From Apteryx mantelli (lineage: Eukaryota; Chordata; Aves; Apterygiformes; Apterygidae): a DNA stretch of 64,000 nt. Shown here piece after piece: positions 35,588-48,068 of this stretch; position 1 is the first letter of the stretch; every line of letters starts with the position of its first letter. Location: positions 12,108,001 through 12,172,000 of the forward strand of contig NC_089994.1 in NCBI RefSeq assembly GCF_036417845.1, given 5' to 3'. Below the pieces are notes generated by a model. It was given only the letters and a program-made list of their open reading frames with translations. It was not told the DNA's origin and made no database searches. The position numbers and the translations under genes were made by a program.

Positions 35588-35670
35588 CACATCAGGTCTG
35601 GTCCAAAGTCCCTTAAAATCAGTGTGAAAATTTTTAAGTGAAAGTCAGAGAGATTTGACCAGGCCTGTTG
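35588..35670. repeat. Palindromic amniote repeat relic, both arms
   Basis: The left arm has CATCAGGTCTGGTCCAAAGT and the right arm ends TTTGACCAGGCCTG. Between them are AAAATCAGTG and AAAGTCAG. This follows the known palindromic motif in which CAGGCCTGGCCCAAAG and TGAAGTCAATGG pieces recur in inverted order (from memory). It looks like a decayed hairpin-type element with both ends present. Confidence 0.5.
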
Positions 35671-36644
35671 TTAGCTGCTGCGGTCAGGTGGATAATGAAT
35701 AAGAGAGGTCTGCCAGGAAATACGAAAGCAAAGGTTCCAAAGCTTCAGTCTAGGCCGGTAGCTCTCAGAGGCTTGAGCGAGTTTGAAATGCAGCGGCATT
35801 TCATTTCAGATGATGCTCTTCCACAGTTTTACTTGGAAGCTTTGATGATTGATTCAGATAAGCTTTTTGACATGCTCATTTTGGGAATCTTGAAAGGTTA
35901 TGCTGCTTGATTAACTGTCTGAATTACTGGGAGAACTGCCTTCCTTGTGGTATTTTGACACTTTTGAGATGGTTCTAGTTAGATCTAGGTGCCAGAAGTG
36001 AAACACTTGTCTCCAGATTCTTAAGAGTCACAGGAAAACTCTTCAGATTGAATTTGCTATGAAAAATGACTGAAAGTTCAGAGAAGGTAGAAGCTCTTAT
36101 ATGAAGAGTTTTATCCATTTGTATCAATGGGTTTAGCTGTCGTTTGGTTGCCATATTCTATTAGATATTTCTGCTGTCATTCTCATGAGCTGCATTTTTT
36201 GTCTCTGACACCTTCAAATGCACAGACACTCAAATGCAGGCTCTCTTGGGAGCTCTCGCGTTAATGGTGATGGGCAGTTTTCAGTCACTCTAGTGCCGTG
36301 TGCTAACATGGCAGCGCAATCAGTCTCTTTGGCTCCCCCATTTCGCACAGCGTCTGAATGCTTAGCAGGTGCTGAGTGTGCGTCATGTCATAAGGCAAAG
36401 CTGAGCTTGACTTTGGTGTAGACACTGCTCTCATTAGACCTTGGTGAGAACCAGGTCACCAGATCTTGAAGAGAGGCTTTGGGAAATAGTATAATCAATT
36501 CTTGTTTTGTCCAGCTCTGTACGCTGACTTGCCCAGTGGCCCCATATTTCTGTGTCTCTTGATACAGCTTTTATCATTGAGCCCTTCTCAGTCTGCTAGT
36601 GATTTACATTCATGTCATTCCCAGCATTGTAGAGAGGACTCTTC

Positions 36645-36750
36645 TCTTTTTTTAAATGAGAAACAAGGTAGAATTAGTGTCCAGGGACATGCATGAAGTC
36701 TGTGACCTGTCAAGGAAGAAAGCCACCGCTCTTGATTCCCGTTCCCAATG
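36645..36750 (-). mobile_element. MIR-like SINE relic, antisense
   Basis: AAATGAGAAACAAGGTAGAA, AGTGTCCAGGGACATGCATG, AAGTCTGTGACC and CTTGATTCCCGTTCC match the antisense order of MIR-type SINEs (ATGAGGAAACTGAGG, AAGTGACTTGCCCAAGGTC, TGGGATTCGAACCC from memory). Confidence 0.55.
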
Positions 36751-39139
36751 TCGTATGTATTAAACCATGCTTTCTGCCCATTCTGGCTTCCATTTAAAAT
36801 GTTCAAACCTCCATATTTACATACACCAGTAGGTATTAAAGAGATAAAACAAGAAAATTTATGGTCAAGTCTCCATTGCATAGACACAATTTATGAAAGT
36901 AAATGTGATTTGGTTGTGCAATTATGGGACTTGTCATATTCCAGGCATACTCTTATATGGAACTTGTATATTATAAATTCTTCAAAAAGAAATTAGATCA
37001 GAAACATTAGCTTTTGGTGCATTTTATCATTGAACTCTTCCCTTATCTTTGTCCAGTGTCATATTTGGGAGGAATAAGCCTTTTGTCCCATCTACTAGCA
37101 TACTTTCAGTGAATGTTCAGCAATATAATTGCTTTCCAGGCTGTATTTTCATCCTCACGCAGTAAATTAAAAAAATATGTTACACTAAAGAGATGTACAG
37201 TCAGGCAGCATGACCATGAAGGCTCCTAAATTGGAGTCACCTCCATGTCCTTTCACTGCAGTAGAATCTGCAAGCCTGTGTAATCCTGCTTTCAAGATGC
37301 TTTTCCCATACGCTTGCCTTGTGCTCTGCCTTCCTACCGGCTGCCTTTGCAGATATTCCTTTGAACTCCAAAGCCTTTTTTTAAGATAGAAATCACTAAG
37401 TGCAGGAGACAACAGCAGTTTTTATGCATGTTGTTTCTGTGTGCTGAATTGAGGCTATGACAGTAAATAGCTTGCTGGCGATTACAATTCACACAATAAT
37501 TACAAAATTATAGTTTGATCTGAACATGGTGTAATAAATATGTCTCAGCTTTTTCTTCTCTGATATTGCACCTCCCACAGCTTGAATGCTTGCCCTGTCT
37601 CTGCATAGAAAGTAGACAACCCTGGGGAAACTGTTCAGGAACACACTGTGAATTGATATTTCAAGCTATGTTTAGTTTCAAGAGACATGTAATAAAGAGA
37701 AGCTGCAATTTTGTTTTACAAAACAATGCAAAGCTTCCCCAGCAGTTTGTGAGTTTATTCAGTGTGACCTTGAACACTGTCTTCGTTTCATGTTGGATTT
37801 CACCTAAACCAAATGTGCTGATTCTAAAGTTGTGCTGCTGATCTTCCCTTAGCGAATTATGTAAGATTTTATGGTGAATATTTGCCTTGAAGCAGCTGAG
37901 TACTGTACAACTGAGTGCTCTGAGAAGACAGAAGGACCAAGTAGCAGGAATGAAATATTTCTGAGTACAACATGTAGCAGAATACTCAGGACTGATTACG
38001 GTTGACGGATGAATATTTACAAACATTCAGCTAACTGTTCTGGTATTGGACTGACCTGGGATTTTTCTTCGCATGTTCAGTGGAAAGTGCTCTGTGTCTT
38101 GTTGATTAATTAAAATACACAAAAATAATTCGAAAACAGAGGCCTGGTTAGTAGTGACTGCCACTAACTATCTAAACTCCAGCATAAATTTTATAGAAGT
38201 ACTTAGGAAATCTACCTTAATGCCAAAAGACTTTAGCAGGATTATTTTTGTTACAAGCGAATTAATAATGCTTGTGATGGAATTATTTTGATCCTCTGTC
38301 ATACAAGCACATACCAAGCTTTCAAAACATTTGTCAAGTTAAGGGCAAGCCAGAAGCGGGAGAGGACAGACAAGGAAGGGAGTACTGGTCTCCGCATCTC
38401 CTTGCTGCAGCCCCGTCTGAATTGCTGGATAATGCCATTTCCTAGCTACTCTTTTGCCCTCTTCCTCCTCTTTTGCATTCCTTGCAGAAGTTTGTCTGCA
38501 GCGTGCGGAATACATAACATTTGCTCTACAATTGGTTGCTTTTGTTTCTATCATGGAAAACATGTTGCAGACTGCTCAGGAGCAGAGTGAGGATGTTTAA
38601 CCTTCTGATCCCTCTTCCCGGCAGTAAAGTATGAGCAGGACTTCTAGGCCTCACTAACATACCCCATTTCCTCCGTGTAATGGGACAAAGAGAAGCTTCT
38701 CTTGGTTATTTTTCTTCTGGAAGCACACGGCTGAGCTAGGACTTATTCTTTGGCTCTCTAGGGAAAATGTTATTTAATGGTCCAAAGTTATTAGATTCAT
38801 TCTGTTTGTGTTCTTCCTTACTCAAAGCATGGGCTGCGATGGTACCAACCCGAGTACTGAGCAGAGATGAATCCAGGGTCGGCCAGTGACCCTTATACAT
38901 AGGCATGGGAAAGCATAAGCACATGTGTTTGTATCAGTTGACCCTACATGTAGCCATGGAGCAGCCTTGAAGCCTGCTCACAGAATTGCTTGGAAATGTG
39001 CTTGCCCATGCGCATGCTCTTCTTGCCGCAGTGTCCAAGTGCCAGTGTTTGATTGAATAGTCAAAAATAGATCTGGAGCACCAAAGCTGAAATTTTCACA
39101 GAGATCTCGCAGTTTTGAACAGAAGCGCCCAGAGCCACC

Positions 39140-39204
39140 CACCTAAATCCCTGCTTAGTCATTTGCCTTCAAGTGGCTTGATTTGTCGGGGTGCTGAGGA
39201 GTAG
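39140..39204. repeat. Ancient amniote repeat relic
   Basis: CCTAAATCCCTGCTTAG, then TTCAAGTGGCTTGATTTGTC and GGGGTGCTGAGGAG resembles the sauropsid motif AAGTGGCCTGATTTTCAGGG, GTGCTGAGCA (from memory). The family name is not known to me. Confidence 0.4.
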
Positions 39205-41079
39205 AGAAAGAGAAGAGGTTTAGCCGAGGCGTGCTAAATCACTGCGAGAGGCTCCAGAAATGGCCGCCACCATCCATCCGTCCTTTTCTGGGGTAGCAGC
39301 CTTTGCTGCTGCCAGCCGTAGCACGAAAGGTGGCAGTCTGGGCTACGCTAACAAGGATGGTGCTCACACCCTCCCCATCGTGCCTGAGGACAGAGGTGCT
39401 ACAGCCCTATGTAACAACTTGACTGTATGTTCTTAAAAATGCAGAAAAACTCAGAACCTTAGAGAATTTCATTCAGGAGAGGAGGAGAGGGGGATGGCCC
39501 CAAAACTAACAAAAGCTGTTTATTTTATACTTTGTCATTCTGGAAAACCGGGAAGTGTTAGCTAAGCAGATGCTTTCGAACATACGCATCGTCCCTCAGG
39601 ATAATACCAATTCCCCTGTTCTTTTTGGTGCACAGGCTGGATCGCAAGGAGTTGAATTGAACAGGTTGAACACCTGTAAATTTGGCATTTTCTAACTTTC
39701 TAACACTTGATTTTGCAACTTAAATAACTTTGGGGGATTCTTTTCATGCAGGACACGTCCACACATACGCACGCATGCACTTGTCAAAACCACTTGCTGT
39801 GATGCATTATGCATACTTTTGAGTAAAGTTAATATGATCCTGCAGCTTCCATAAGAGCTAAATTGACTTTTACAAGAAATTGTGGCTGCTTGGTGAGGAT
39901 CTTTAATTTAACCGATCTTCTTTGTGCAACTTGATGCCGACTGCGTTGTGGCAGTTTGGCGGTAACAAAAATACTAATACATGGATTCAGTCTGCTGGCT
40001 CTATCACACAAAGAATATATTTCTTTGTGTTATGGTCATGGATGTTTGTATTGAGAAAATTCAGCCCTAAAGAACAAACTTATTAATGCTGAGGGAAGTC
40101 AAGTCTTTAGCCATAAAAAGCAGAGGAATCTAGGTCTTGAGGAAATTACTTTCATTTATTCAGCTCTTTTATAGAGGCGAGCGTTTTTGTTGCTTGCTAT
40201 AGACATTTCACAATAGTAAAGGAATTGCATCTCTGGGACTCTGAAGTGTAATTAATGGTTCACTCCACACTATACCTAAGGAAAAGCTTTTTAATTACCT
40301 ATCAGAAAGGATTCTGGAATTGATCAAATAGTGCTATCAGGGGGGCAGACTTGGTAAATAGACCTCTGATTTGTTCATTCAAGGGTTTAATAAGAGCAGC
40401 TAGTATGAGGCCAGTAGCTAGAAAAGCCTTTCTATAAGAGATTGTCCTTCAGGGCCTGGTGAGCTCAAGCCTTTTGAGGACACAGGAAGCTCACCTTTAA
40501 TTTTGACCCTTTCCGGTGGCTGTAGAGCTTTGTGGACTCGCTGTGGTTTGGGGAGCATTAGTCAGCAGCTCTGACATGAATTTGCAAGTTCTCTGTCGAG
40601 AGGGTAGTGGCCTGGTGCCACGGCCTCTGCAGGCAGCTCCTCTGGCCCTCTGTGAGCCGTCACGGCAGGAGCACGGAGGAGGAAGGCAGATGGCTTTTGA
40701 AGAGCATCAGGTTTGGGGTCGGTGCACTGGGGATGGCTAGACTGGGTGTTATTATCTTTCTCTGCCTTGTGGCCCACTTTTTAAATCCCCTGGGGACCCC
40801 GGGTGTTCTTCCCAGTGCTTAGGAAAACGATGCACAAATCTCCAAATTAAAGCCAGTGCTTAGGATTCTCCCCTGATGACGCAGAGCCCGACTGATGTTC
40901 CCCATCGCAGGAAGCCCCTGAGCTGGAGCAGAGCGAGAGCGGGTCAAGAACCAGAAATGCTGCTGAGCAGAAAATGCCAACTGAAAAAAAAATAATTAAA
41001 GCGTTCTGTGTCAGGCTGAAAAGGGACATTTTGAAATCTGCTGTAAAATAGTTATTTAAAAAAGTTGTTTAGAACAATC

Positions 41080-41330
41080 ATTAGTTTCCCATGAAAAATT
41101 TCGTTTCAAAATAATGAATTTTTTATCAATAGCCGATACCAAAACTTTCAGATTAATATTAGGTCAAAAGGAAGTGAAACATTAGTTGAAATTAAACATT
41201 TCTATTTTTTCAGCTGATGGAGTTTCGCAATGACAGTACAGGGGCATGCACACTTTGATTTCAGTGAGGTTTCTTTTTTAATAGAAAACTTTTAAACTTT
41301 TTTTTCCCTTTTTTTGCATCCACTCTCAAA
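41080..41330. repeat. AT-rich block with recurring TTTC/GAAA words, possible old repeat
   Basis: GAAAAATTTCGTTTCAAAAT, AAAACTTTCAGATT, GTGAAACATTAGTTGAAATT and GAGTTTCGC recur in a stop-rich AT stretch. The style resembles an old reptile or bird repeat with GAAATTTTTC motifs (from memory). The evidence is weak and no boundaries are visible. Confidence 0.2.
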
Positions 41331-44027
41331 AAGTCTAAAAAATGCTGCTAAAATTCTGAAAAAAACATTTTGGCAATGCTAGTTGCAAAAACAAAGTTAA
41401 AACAGAAAGGGAAAAGCAGAGGCAGAAAATGGAGCAGAGAGAATTACCTCTGGGTAACAGATTGGGATTGTTTATTGGAGGGGAACTGAGTAAGAGATTA
41501 AACTAACTGAAGTGTTTTAATTAGATCCCAAATGAATGTCCAGACATGGGGTTCGAGCAGTGACAACGGGGGCACGCGTGCACACATGCTCTGGGGCTTT
41601 GTACGCATCTCAGCCAGCCTGGCCAAGTTACAGACCGGCCGTTTTCCTCAGGCTGGGAATCCCCTACAATTAGCCCAGGTGCATTTGCACACATGTGGCA
41701 CTGCGCGCACCGTTGGCGTGCGGAGACGTACCTGGCTTTGAGCTGACCTTCCGTCTTGCCTGGGAACAGATGGGGCCAGTCTGGGCTGAGTCAGTTCCTA
41801 TGCCGCTTTCTCTGTGAGAGCTGGGCTCTCTCCTGCTGCGGCACACGGTGTTTAGGGTTGCAATTCTGGCTCTGCTCATTTGGGATATTAGTTGGCAGCC
41901 TAAACTTGTTCATACCGCTATCTTGAAGAAATAATGGTGTGTTAACTGGAACGTGGACTCAAACCTTTGTCTCCAAAATCCCAGGTAACTGTTAGGTCTT
42001 TGAATCTTTAATTAGCTATGCAATGTAGAATTGCTCCAATGAGAAGGCTGACTGAGGCAGAGATTAACACTGTGATCACATTTTCCAGTAACAGTAAAAA
42101 ATTACTGAGAAAGTTGCCAAATAGTTTTTGAGGCCAGTTGATAATTAGGTAGGTTCTTCTGGCTACTCTGAATGCTTTTTCTTGATCAGCAGAGGTACAG
42201 CACGAGTCATTCTAGGACCATGAAAATGCCCAGGTTGCACTACAGTAATACTCTGCATAGGGATCGGTGACCCTGTAGCATTTGGGTGGACAGTGCCAAA
42301 GTCTACTGCAAGACCTGGCTCACAGGCAGAGACTGCCGGTGAGCTGGGCTCCATGCTGCTAGAGTGTCTTCACAGCAGTAGCGCTGGACAGCAACATCTC
42401 GCAGTTATTTCTGGTATTGTACAGCAGTTCTCTCTGCCTTTCCCCATTAGATAAGTTATTGATTCCCTTTTGGTTAGTGCTAGCTAGGCTTTCTAATTAA
42501 GTAGTGACTTTAATTATACCACGAAGTGTATAGCGTAGATCTTGATTATTAACACTGGCCCATGGGATAATGAAAGGAGGATCAGCAAGTTCAAGTGAAA
42601 CAGAATAATAAAAATGAAAGACCTTTTCCAAAAACCCACCTTACATTCAGATGCTGTAATTTCCGTCTTGTTACATTTTTGCAGTGTTTTTCTGTATATT
42701 AATTGTTGAAGACAAGTTCTTCGTGACTGTCAGCACTAATAAATGTATATTTAGTGGAGGTTGAATTTGATTACCTATGGAGCATGATTGAACATTTTAT
42801 TTAAACGCAGTTGAGAGTTAAAGCCATTCCCTACAATTTGCCTGTACCAGAAAGTATGTTTGAATACATAAATAGCTTACCTAAACTGGGTTGCATATTA
42901 TATAACAGGGACTAAAAATTAGACATCTAATTGAAGGTGATCAGCTAGGCTGCCTTTATGGTCATTGGAGAAGGAGAAGATGTGGTAGAATTGCTGAAGA
43001 CATGTGGTGTGTAATGCTCTCTGGAGGTCTCTTCCCTCAGGAACCTGGGGCAACTAGCTTAAATGGGATTTCAGGTGAATCCTATCCAATGTCTTAAATC
43101 CCCTGAGACATGAATAAAGAAGAGGGAATTTTCTGTGTTAGCAACATGTGTTGAAGACTGATCTGCACCGTGGGGAAACTGGGTCATGAGGCTGGAGGCA
43201 GCACTGTTTTCAGGTGGGAGAACAGACCAGGGGATGAAATAGCTGCTTTGCATCCCTCAGTTTTTCTTACAGAGCGCAAGGGTAGCTCGTTGTGACCTGC
43301 TACTGTACAGGTGCCTTAATCACATGATTGATTTTCTTTAAAAAATAGAAATAAAATTGAAGTATGATTTTCTGAGTATAGTTATTTTCTGAACTTGAAA
43401 ATGGAGAGCTGCAATATTTTCATAGCAAAAGGAGTGTTTTCTCCATAAGAACAGCTATTTGGGGGTGTTGTTCTCAAGTTGCATATATTATTCTTTCCCA
43501 AGAAAGCATATGTCTGTAAAATGTGTCTCACTGAGTCTAATGCTGCAGAAGCGCTACCCAAGCTCCAGCAGTGATGTGCAGCTCGTTGTCTGTGCTGTGC
43601 GCTGGCATTTTAAAGCTCCTTTCATCTCCCTCCCCTGGGCCTGTTGCTGATTGTTGCCTGCTATCAGCTCCGGGGAGAAAAGGGTATTCCTGTAAATATC
43701 TCAACTGTCATGTTATGTTACACTCCATGATATTACATGAGAGGATGAAAAGAGGTAACAGGACAAGTCAGGCAGTGAATTTGGGTTGTTTTTTTTTCTT
43801 TAAAGTTTTCCTACATGTGTTTCAGTTAAACTATACCTTATGTCCTGTCTTCGGGCTTTAAAGGAGTTCCTTGTAATGCTTTTAGATTAAGATTTTCCCC
43901 TTTTCTTGCTTAAAATGAGCATGCTAATTTGATTCAGCTCACTATGGGAGGCGTGTATTATCTCCAAATGCCTTCCTGAAGTAACTTAATTACCTAATTT
44001 TAGTGCCTATGTAGAGAAAAGCCCATT

Positions 44028-44075
44028 TTATTTCAGTGGGTCACACAGTATAAGCAAGTCAAGGTTTCAGGTCAA
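44028..44075. repeat. Possible palindromic amniote repeat relic
   Basis: TTATTTCAGTGGGTCACACA, GTATAAGCAAGTCAAGG and TTTCAGGTC resembles ATTGACTTCAGTGGGACTAC followed by AAGTAAGG and TGCAGGATC (from memory). Short match. Confidence 0.3.
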
Positions 44076-47000
44076 ATAATATAAAGGGGTTTTAGTTGTT
44101 GTAGTTGTTTGTGTCCTTGTGATAAAAACATGAACAGGTCAAAATGTCAGACAATTTACTCTTCTGTCTGAAATAAAACTGAATTGTGGACTCCAAGTTG
44201 GGGCAGTGTTTCATTTTAATAGTGTCAGTTCTTGCTTGTTTTGCCCATGTCTCTTGTTTTGAGTGAATTTAGTGCTCATAAAAGTGAGCAGCTCTTCAAG
44301 TTAGCCAGAGCCAGAACATTACTGTCGCAGGCCAGCAAATGTAAGCTCCCTGTCTTGGTCAGCTTGATCAAGATGCTTTCCAAGTTTTTGTTTCTCTGAA
44401 GCAGCACCTGCCAGTTAAGCTGCTTGATAGTTTTATGGTGTTGAAATATGGGGCCTCTGTATTTGCTGCTTCTCTATTTTTTTCTGAAAAATTCTTGGCT
44501 TCTATTGCATTGCCTCTAAGCCTTCTGCTATGATCTCAAAAACAAGCCAGAGCCAAACCCAGTTGCCATGTCAGGTGCATCTCCAAGGGAGGTCTGGGAA
44601 TTGCAGGGTTGGGTCTCTTCCCACGCTGTCTGTGGCGTTCATTCCTTTCCCTAAATTCCTACAAAACCAGCTGGCTGTCCTAGCAAGAAATCGCTGTGAA
44701 ACAGAAACAAGGGCAGTGTTGGCCTGCATCCTACAGGAAATCCTGCAGCAGCTGAACGTCCCTTCCCAGAGAAGTCTTCTGGAGTGTGGGGGGCCCTGAG
44801 GCCCTCCTTCGGGCAGCCAGCACCAGGCCAGTCCCTGCCACCGAGGCTCAGGGCTCTACACACACCTACAAATGATCCGTGGTATGTGTTGGTAAGCCTC
44901 AGAAATCCCAGGTGGTGCAAAACCCCATCCTGTTGTGCAGGAGAAAGAGCTCAGAGCGTGAGCTGTGGTGTACAGTGAGTTTCCCCATCCTGTAGGTCTT
45001 GGCGTTCCTGAGAGTTTGGAGGAACAGTCTTGTTAGCTCTGGGGAGGTCCAGCTGGGAGACTCCATTTTGCCCACGCAGCTTGTGATGGAGCCTCTAACT
45101 AGTTAAGGTACTGTTATGGCCGGGTCGCTGGGGAAAGCACGGCAGGCCCCGTGTTCCTGGTGTAGTCTTTCTTTTTCATTCAGTGCTCAAGTAAATGCGC
45201 CATCTTAGAAAGATGGCTAAGTTCGTAACTAATCTGTGTTTGAGGCAAAGTTGCTCCTTGTGAAGAAGCCACTGGTATGGGCTGCAGTTTCTTAAGGTGA
45301 GACTCCTCTGTATGTTACTTTGACCACCTTTAGAGTATACATTAATATAGACATGAAAATAACGCTTGGAATATGCTCCAAATCAGGGTTACTTATCTCC
45401 CCTCCCCAGGAGGAAAGCTGGGAGGCCCTGGCTCTGCAGAAGGTTAACAGTAGTGACGGAAGAGGAGGCAACATTATTCTCTCTTTTTTGTGGAGAATTG
45501 TAGTATAATCAATATATTGGGTAGGGGATCACTTGAGCAATGACGAGAAGCCATCCAATGGAGAACAGCAGAACTGGCCACCCAGCACAAAGATGCATCT
45601 CTCCTTATATATCTGAATTAAACAGATATAATGAGAACTGCCAGACAAAATACAAATCCCTTGATCTGAGCAGTGCACCCACAAATTTTTTGGGGAGTGC
45701 AAGGGGATTTATCAGCCAGGCATGAGTCAGCTTTAAACTGTAGGAGATTTCATGTCTAATTGTGCATTGCTTATGCAAAGGCTGCCTGCTTCTCAGCTTC
45801 TAGAAACTAAGCCCTGTGGAGTTGCATTTTACCTGTGTAAGATGCCTTCAGATTGTCAAATAGTTCCTTAATTAGTTTATTTTCTTCTTTGCTCCAAGGG
45901 ATGAGTATATTATTTATTCTAAGCTCCCAGGCTTTTGTTAGTCTGCATTTATGTATTTTGTCTTCAAAATGACCTAACAGTGGGCTAGCCTCTAGGGTAG
46001 TATGAAACATACCTTTCTGGCAGAGACAGTAGTTCAGACTTGACTAATGGTAGAAGAATATTAACAGCAGCAATAATAATTAAATAAAAGTGCACTAAAA
46101 TACCCTTGGGTTCTGCTGTGAATTTAGACTGTACCCTAAAATTCCAGAGGAAGGGCATAAATTTCAGTTCTGTCTATCCAAAAAGGAAACACTTGTCTCC
46201 TGCAGCAGCTGGAGTGAGCTTGCATCCCCTCCGTGGATGTTTCATTAGGACACAGTTCTCCCAGAGGGTCACGGTGCAGTTTACATTAAACTCAAGATAA
46301 AAATGACACTGAAGCTTTGCTCCTGGATTTTGTACGCTGCCTGAAAATATATACATGACCTACAGCTAGTTTATTGGCTTATTGCCTCAGCGTTATTAAG
46401 CCAAGTGTGCCCAAGAGATGGGGAATTTGTATTCTGTTTGTTCATTGAGGAGCACTCAACTCCTTTGCCTGACAGATTTGGGAATCTCTGGAAGCAGAGG
46501 GGGAAAGTTTCTCAAAACAAACGTTTGAAGCAAATACTCAGGATGGAACAGGATGAATGTATCCATCTGTAGGTGAGACATGAAGAAGGGCATCATTGTG
46601 GCCACAGCTTCAGTCTGCTGGGCAGACGGTTAGTGGGAATAATCTGTTCCCCCACTGCAGACCACACAGTTCTAGATTTCTTTCTGCTTGCAAATTATTT
46701 TCAGTCTCCAAACACTGAGGATGTGACTTCAAAATTTCTATGGGAAAGTAGGAAAAAGCGCCAGAGAACATAGAGCAGAAAAAGGAACGCTGTCTAAGGA
46801 GAGCATGGGCAGGAGCAGTGCATGAGTGTTCAAGTACAATAGCCATAGATACATGAATTCAGGAAAATACCAGCCTATGTCCCTGGCCCATCCATATTTA
46901 TAATTATACTGAAGTACCCTGCTTGGCTTATGACATGCCTAATTTCTGTCAACCTGAGTGAGAGGTAAGCATATGCTGACCTGTTTTTGTGAAGTAAGGT

Positions 47001-47289
47001 AAGAGCTTGTAAATATAAAAACTCCCCATACGTTGAAGTGTTTTGCTGCTGTGAAATGAGTGCCCTAGTATTAACTTTGTAGTAGACAGCAAGCGTGCCT
47101 GGACTTTTTAAAATTGTTTTTATTTCTAAAGGTAGCCAAAAGTAAATTAAAATGCAGTTTTCTGAAGTGCCTGAAATAATTAGAAGGTAAGAAAGTGTTG
47201 TTAACATTTAACTTCTAAATGCATGAAATTGTTTAATACTGTGCTGTTCACCTCTAGCTAGCCTTTAATTTAAACAAAAGCTGTGAAAG

Positions 47290-47410
47290 TGCAGTTAGGC
47301 TCCAGTCCAATGAAGCACTTAAATATGTTTCTAGTTTTAAGTGTGTGAGTAACCCTAATGAAGGTAAGGCGTGCTTGAATAGGACACTTCACAAAACAGA
47401 ATACGCTAAG
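47290..47410. repeat. Palindromic GCACTTAAGCA-type repeat relic
   Basis: GGCTCCAGTCCAATGAAGCA, CTTAAATATG, TTTTAAGTGTGTGAGTAACC, CTAATGAAGG and GGCGTGCTTGAATAGGAC follow in order a well-populated sauropsid repeat (GATCCAGCAAAGCACTTAAG, TTTAAGCACGTGAGTAGTCC, CATTGACTTC, then the inverted arm; from memory). A second copy of its left arm is at 55938. Confidence 0.6.
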
Positions 47411-47524
47411 AAGAATCCTGCAAGTATCACTGGGAAAGATGTAAAGCGCAGTATTGTCTGAGCAGCACTTCAGCATCTGACTGTTTGCAGATTTTGACAG
47501 AGCTGGTTTTGCCCAGTGATTTAT

Positions 47525-47572
47525 TCTACAGGGTCTTGCTCCAAAGTCCATTGAGACCTTTGGATGTGCTCC
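47525..47572. repeat. Palindromic amniote repeat relic
   Basis: ACAGGGTCTTGCTCCAAAGT followed by CCATTGAGACCTTTGGA resembles AGGGTCTGGCCCAAAGCCCA and TTGAAGTCAATGGA (from memory). It is about 115 bases from the preceding relic and may be part of the same or a nested insertion. Confidence 0.4.
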
Positions 47573-47949
47573 ACCACCAGCTATACAGAAGCTTAGGTGC
47601 TCAGGCAACTTCCCCCGCCGTCTTCTGAGCGAAGTCCATGCAGCACGTGCACCTTCATTTGTCCTCTCTGCCCACCTCTGAGGGACATGCCTTTTTAGAA
47701 ACATACAGCTGCTGCTGCCACTTTCTCTGCTCCATGCCATAGAAAGCATCTCAACATCGTGGATTTAATACTCCCATTTTCAGTGCTAAATCAATGTTCT
47801 TTATGCATTTGTTCTTGGAACACCGGACTATTTGAACCATAATTCCTCCCGCATACCATAAACCTGGTCTGTTTTCACTCTGACAGAAACCAATCTATTT
47901 AAAGCAAGAGAAAAACCCTGTGACTACTGTTTAAACTTTTCAAGGCCAT

Positions 47950-48020
47950 TGCTCGTTAGCTCAGTTGGCTTCTGCATCAGTTCCAGACACCAAGCACTCT
48001 GATTAGCGGGGTCACACTCC
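47950..48020 (+). pseudogene. tRNA-like relic (Ile-type A box), degenerate
   Basis: TGCTCGTTAGCTCAGTTGGC holds a perfect tRNA-style D-arm/A-box block: T8, A9, GCTC, AGTTGG. CACCAAG and GGGGTCACACTCCC downstream recall the variable loop and T arm of tRNA-Ile. The 3' half of the D stem and the anticodon stem do not pair, and the acceptor ends do not match, so this is not a functional tRNA. It could be a dead tRNA copy or the head of a tRNA-derived SINE. Confidence 0.35.
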
Positions 48021-48022
48021 CT

Positions 48023-48068
48023 TTTTGGGCTTCAACCCAAAACCAGCCTCCTAATCACTGGGACAGCA
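48023..48068 (-). repeat. Hairpin and opposing tRNA-like A-box segment
   Basis: TTTTGGG / CCCAAAA arms with a 6-base loop (48023..48042) form a 7-bp hairpin. Just beyond, the minus strand reads TCCCAGTGATTAGGAGGCTG, which resembles the GGCTCAGTGGTTAGGAG head of tRNA-derived SINEs. Together with the A box at 47957 this gives two facing tRNA-like heads. Confidence 0.35.

Noticed and set aside
40330..40348. CTCF-like site (ATCAGGGGGGCAGAC)
   Set aside because: It has an extra G against the core and lacks the CCAC start. A single weak match in 64 kb is expected by chance.
43010..43050. CR1 LINE 3' end (CTGGAGGTCTCTTCC)
   Set aside because: A 15-base resemblance only. The diagnostic short terminal repeats and flanking CR1 sequence are absent.
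47950..48020. Functional tRNA-Ile gene
   Set aside because: The D-arm block is perfect, but the anticodon and acceptor stems do not pair and the T-arm block is displaced and altered.
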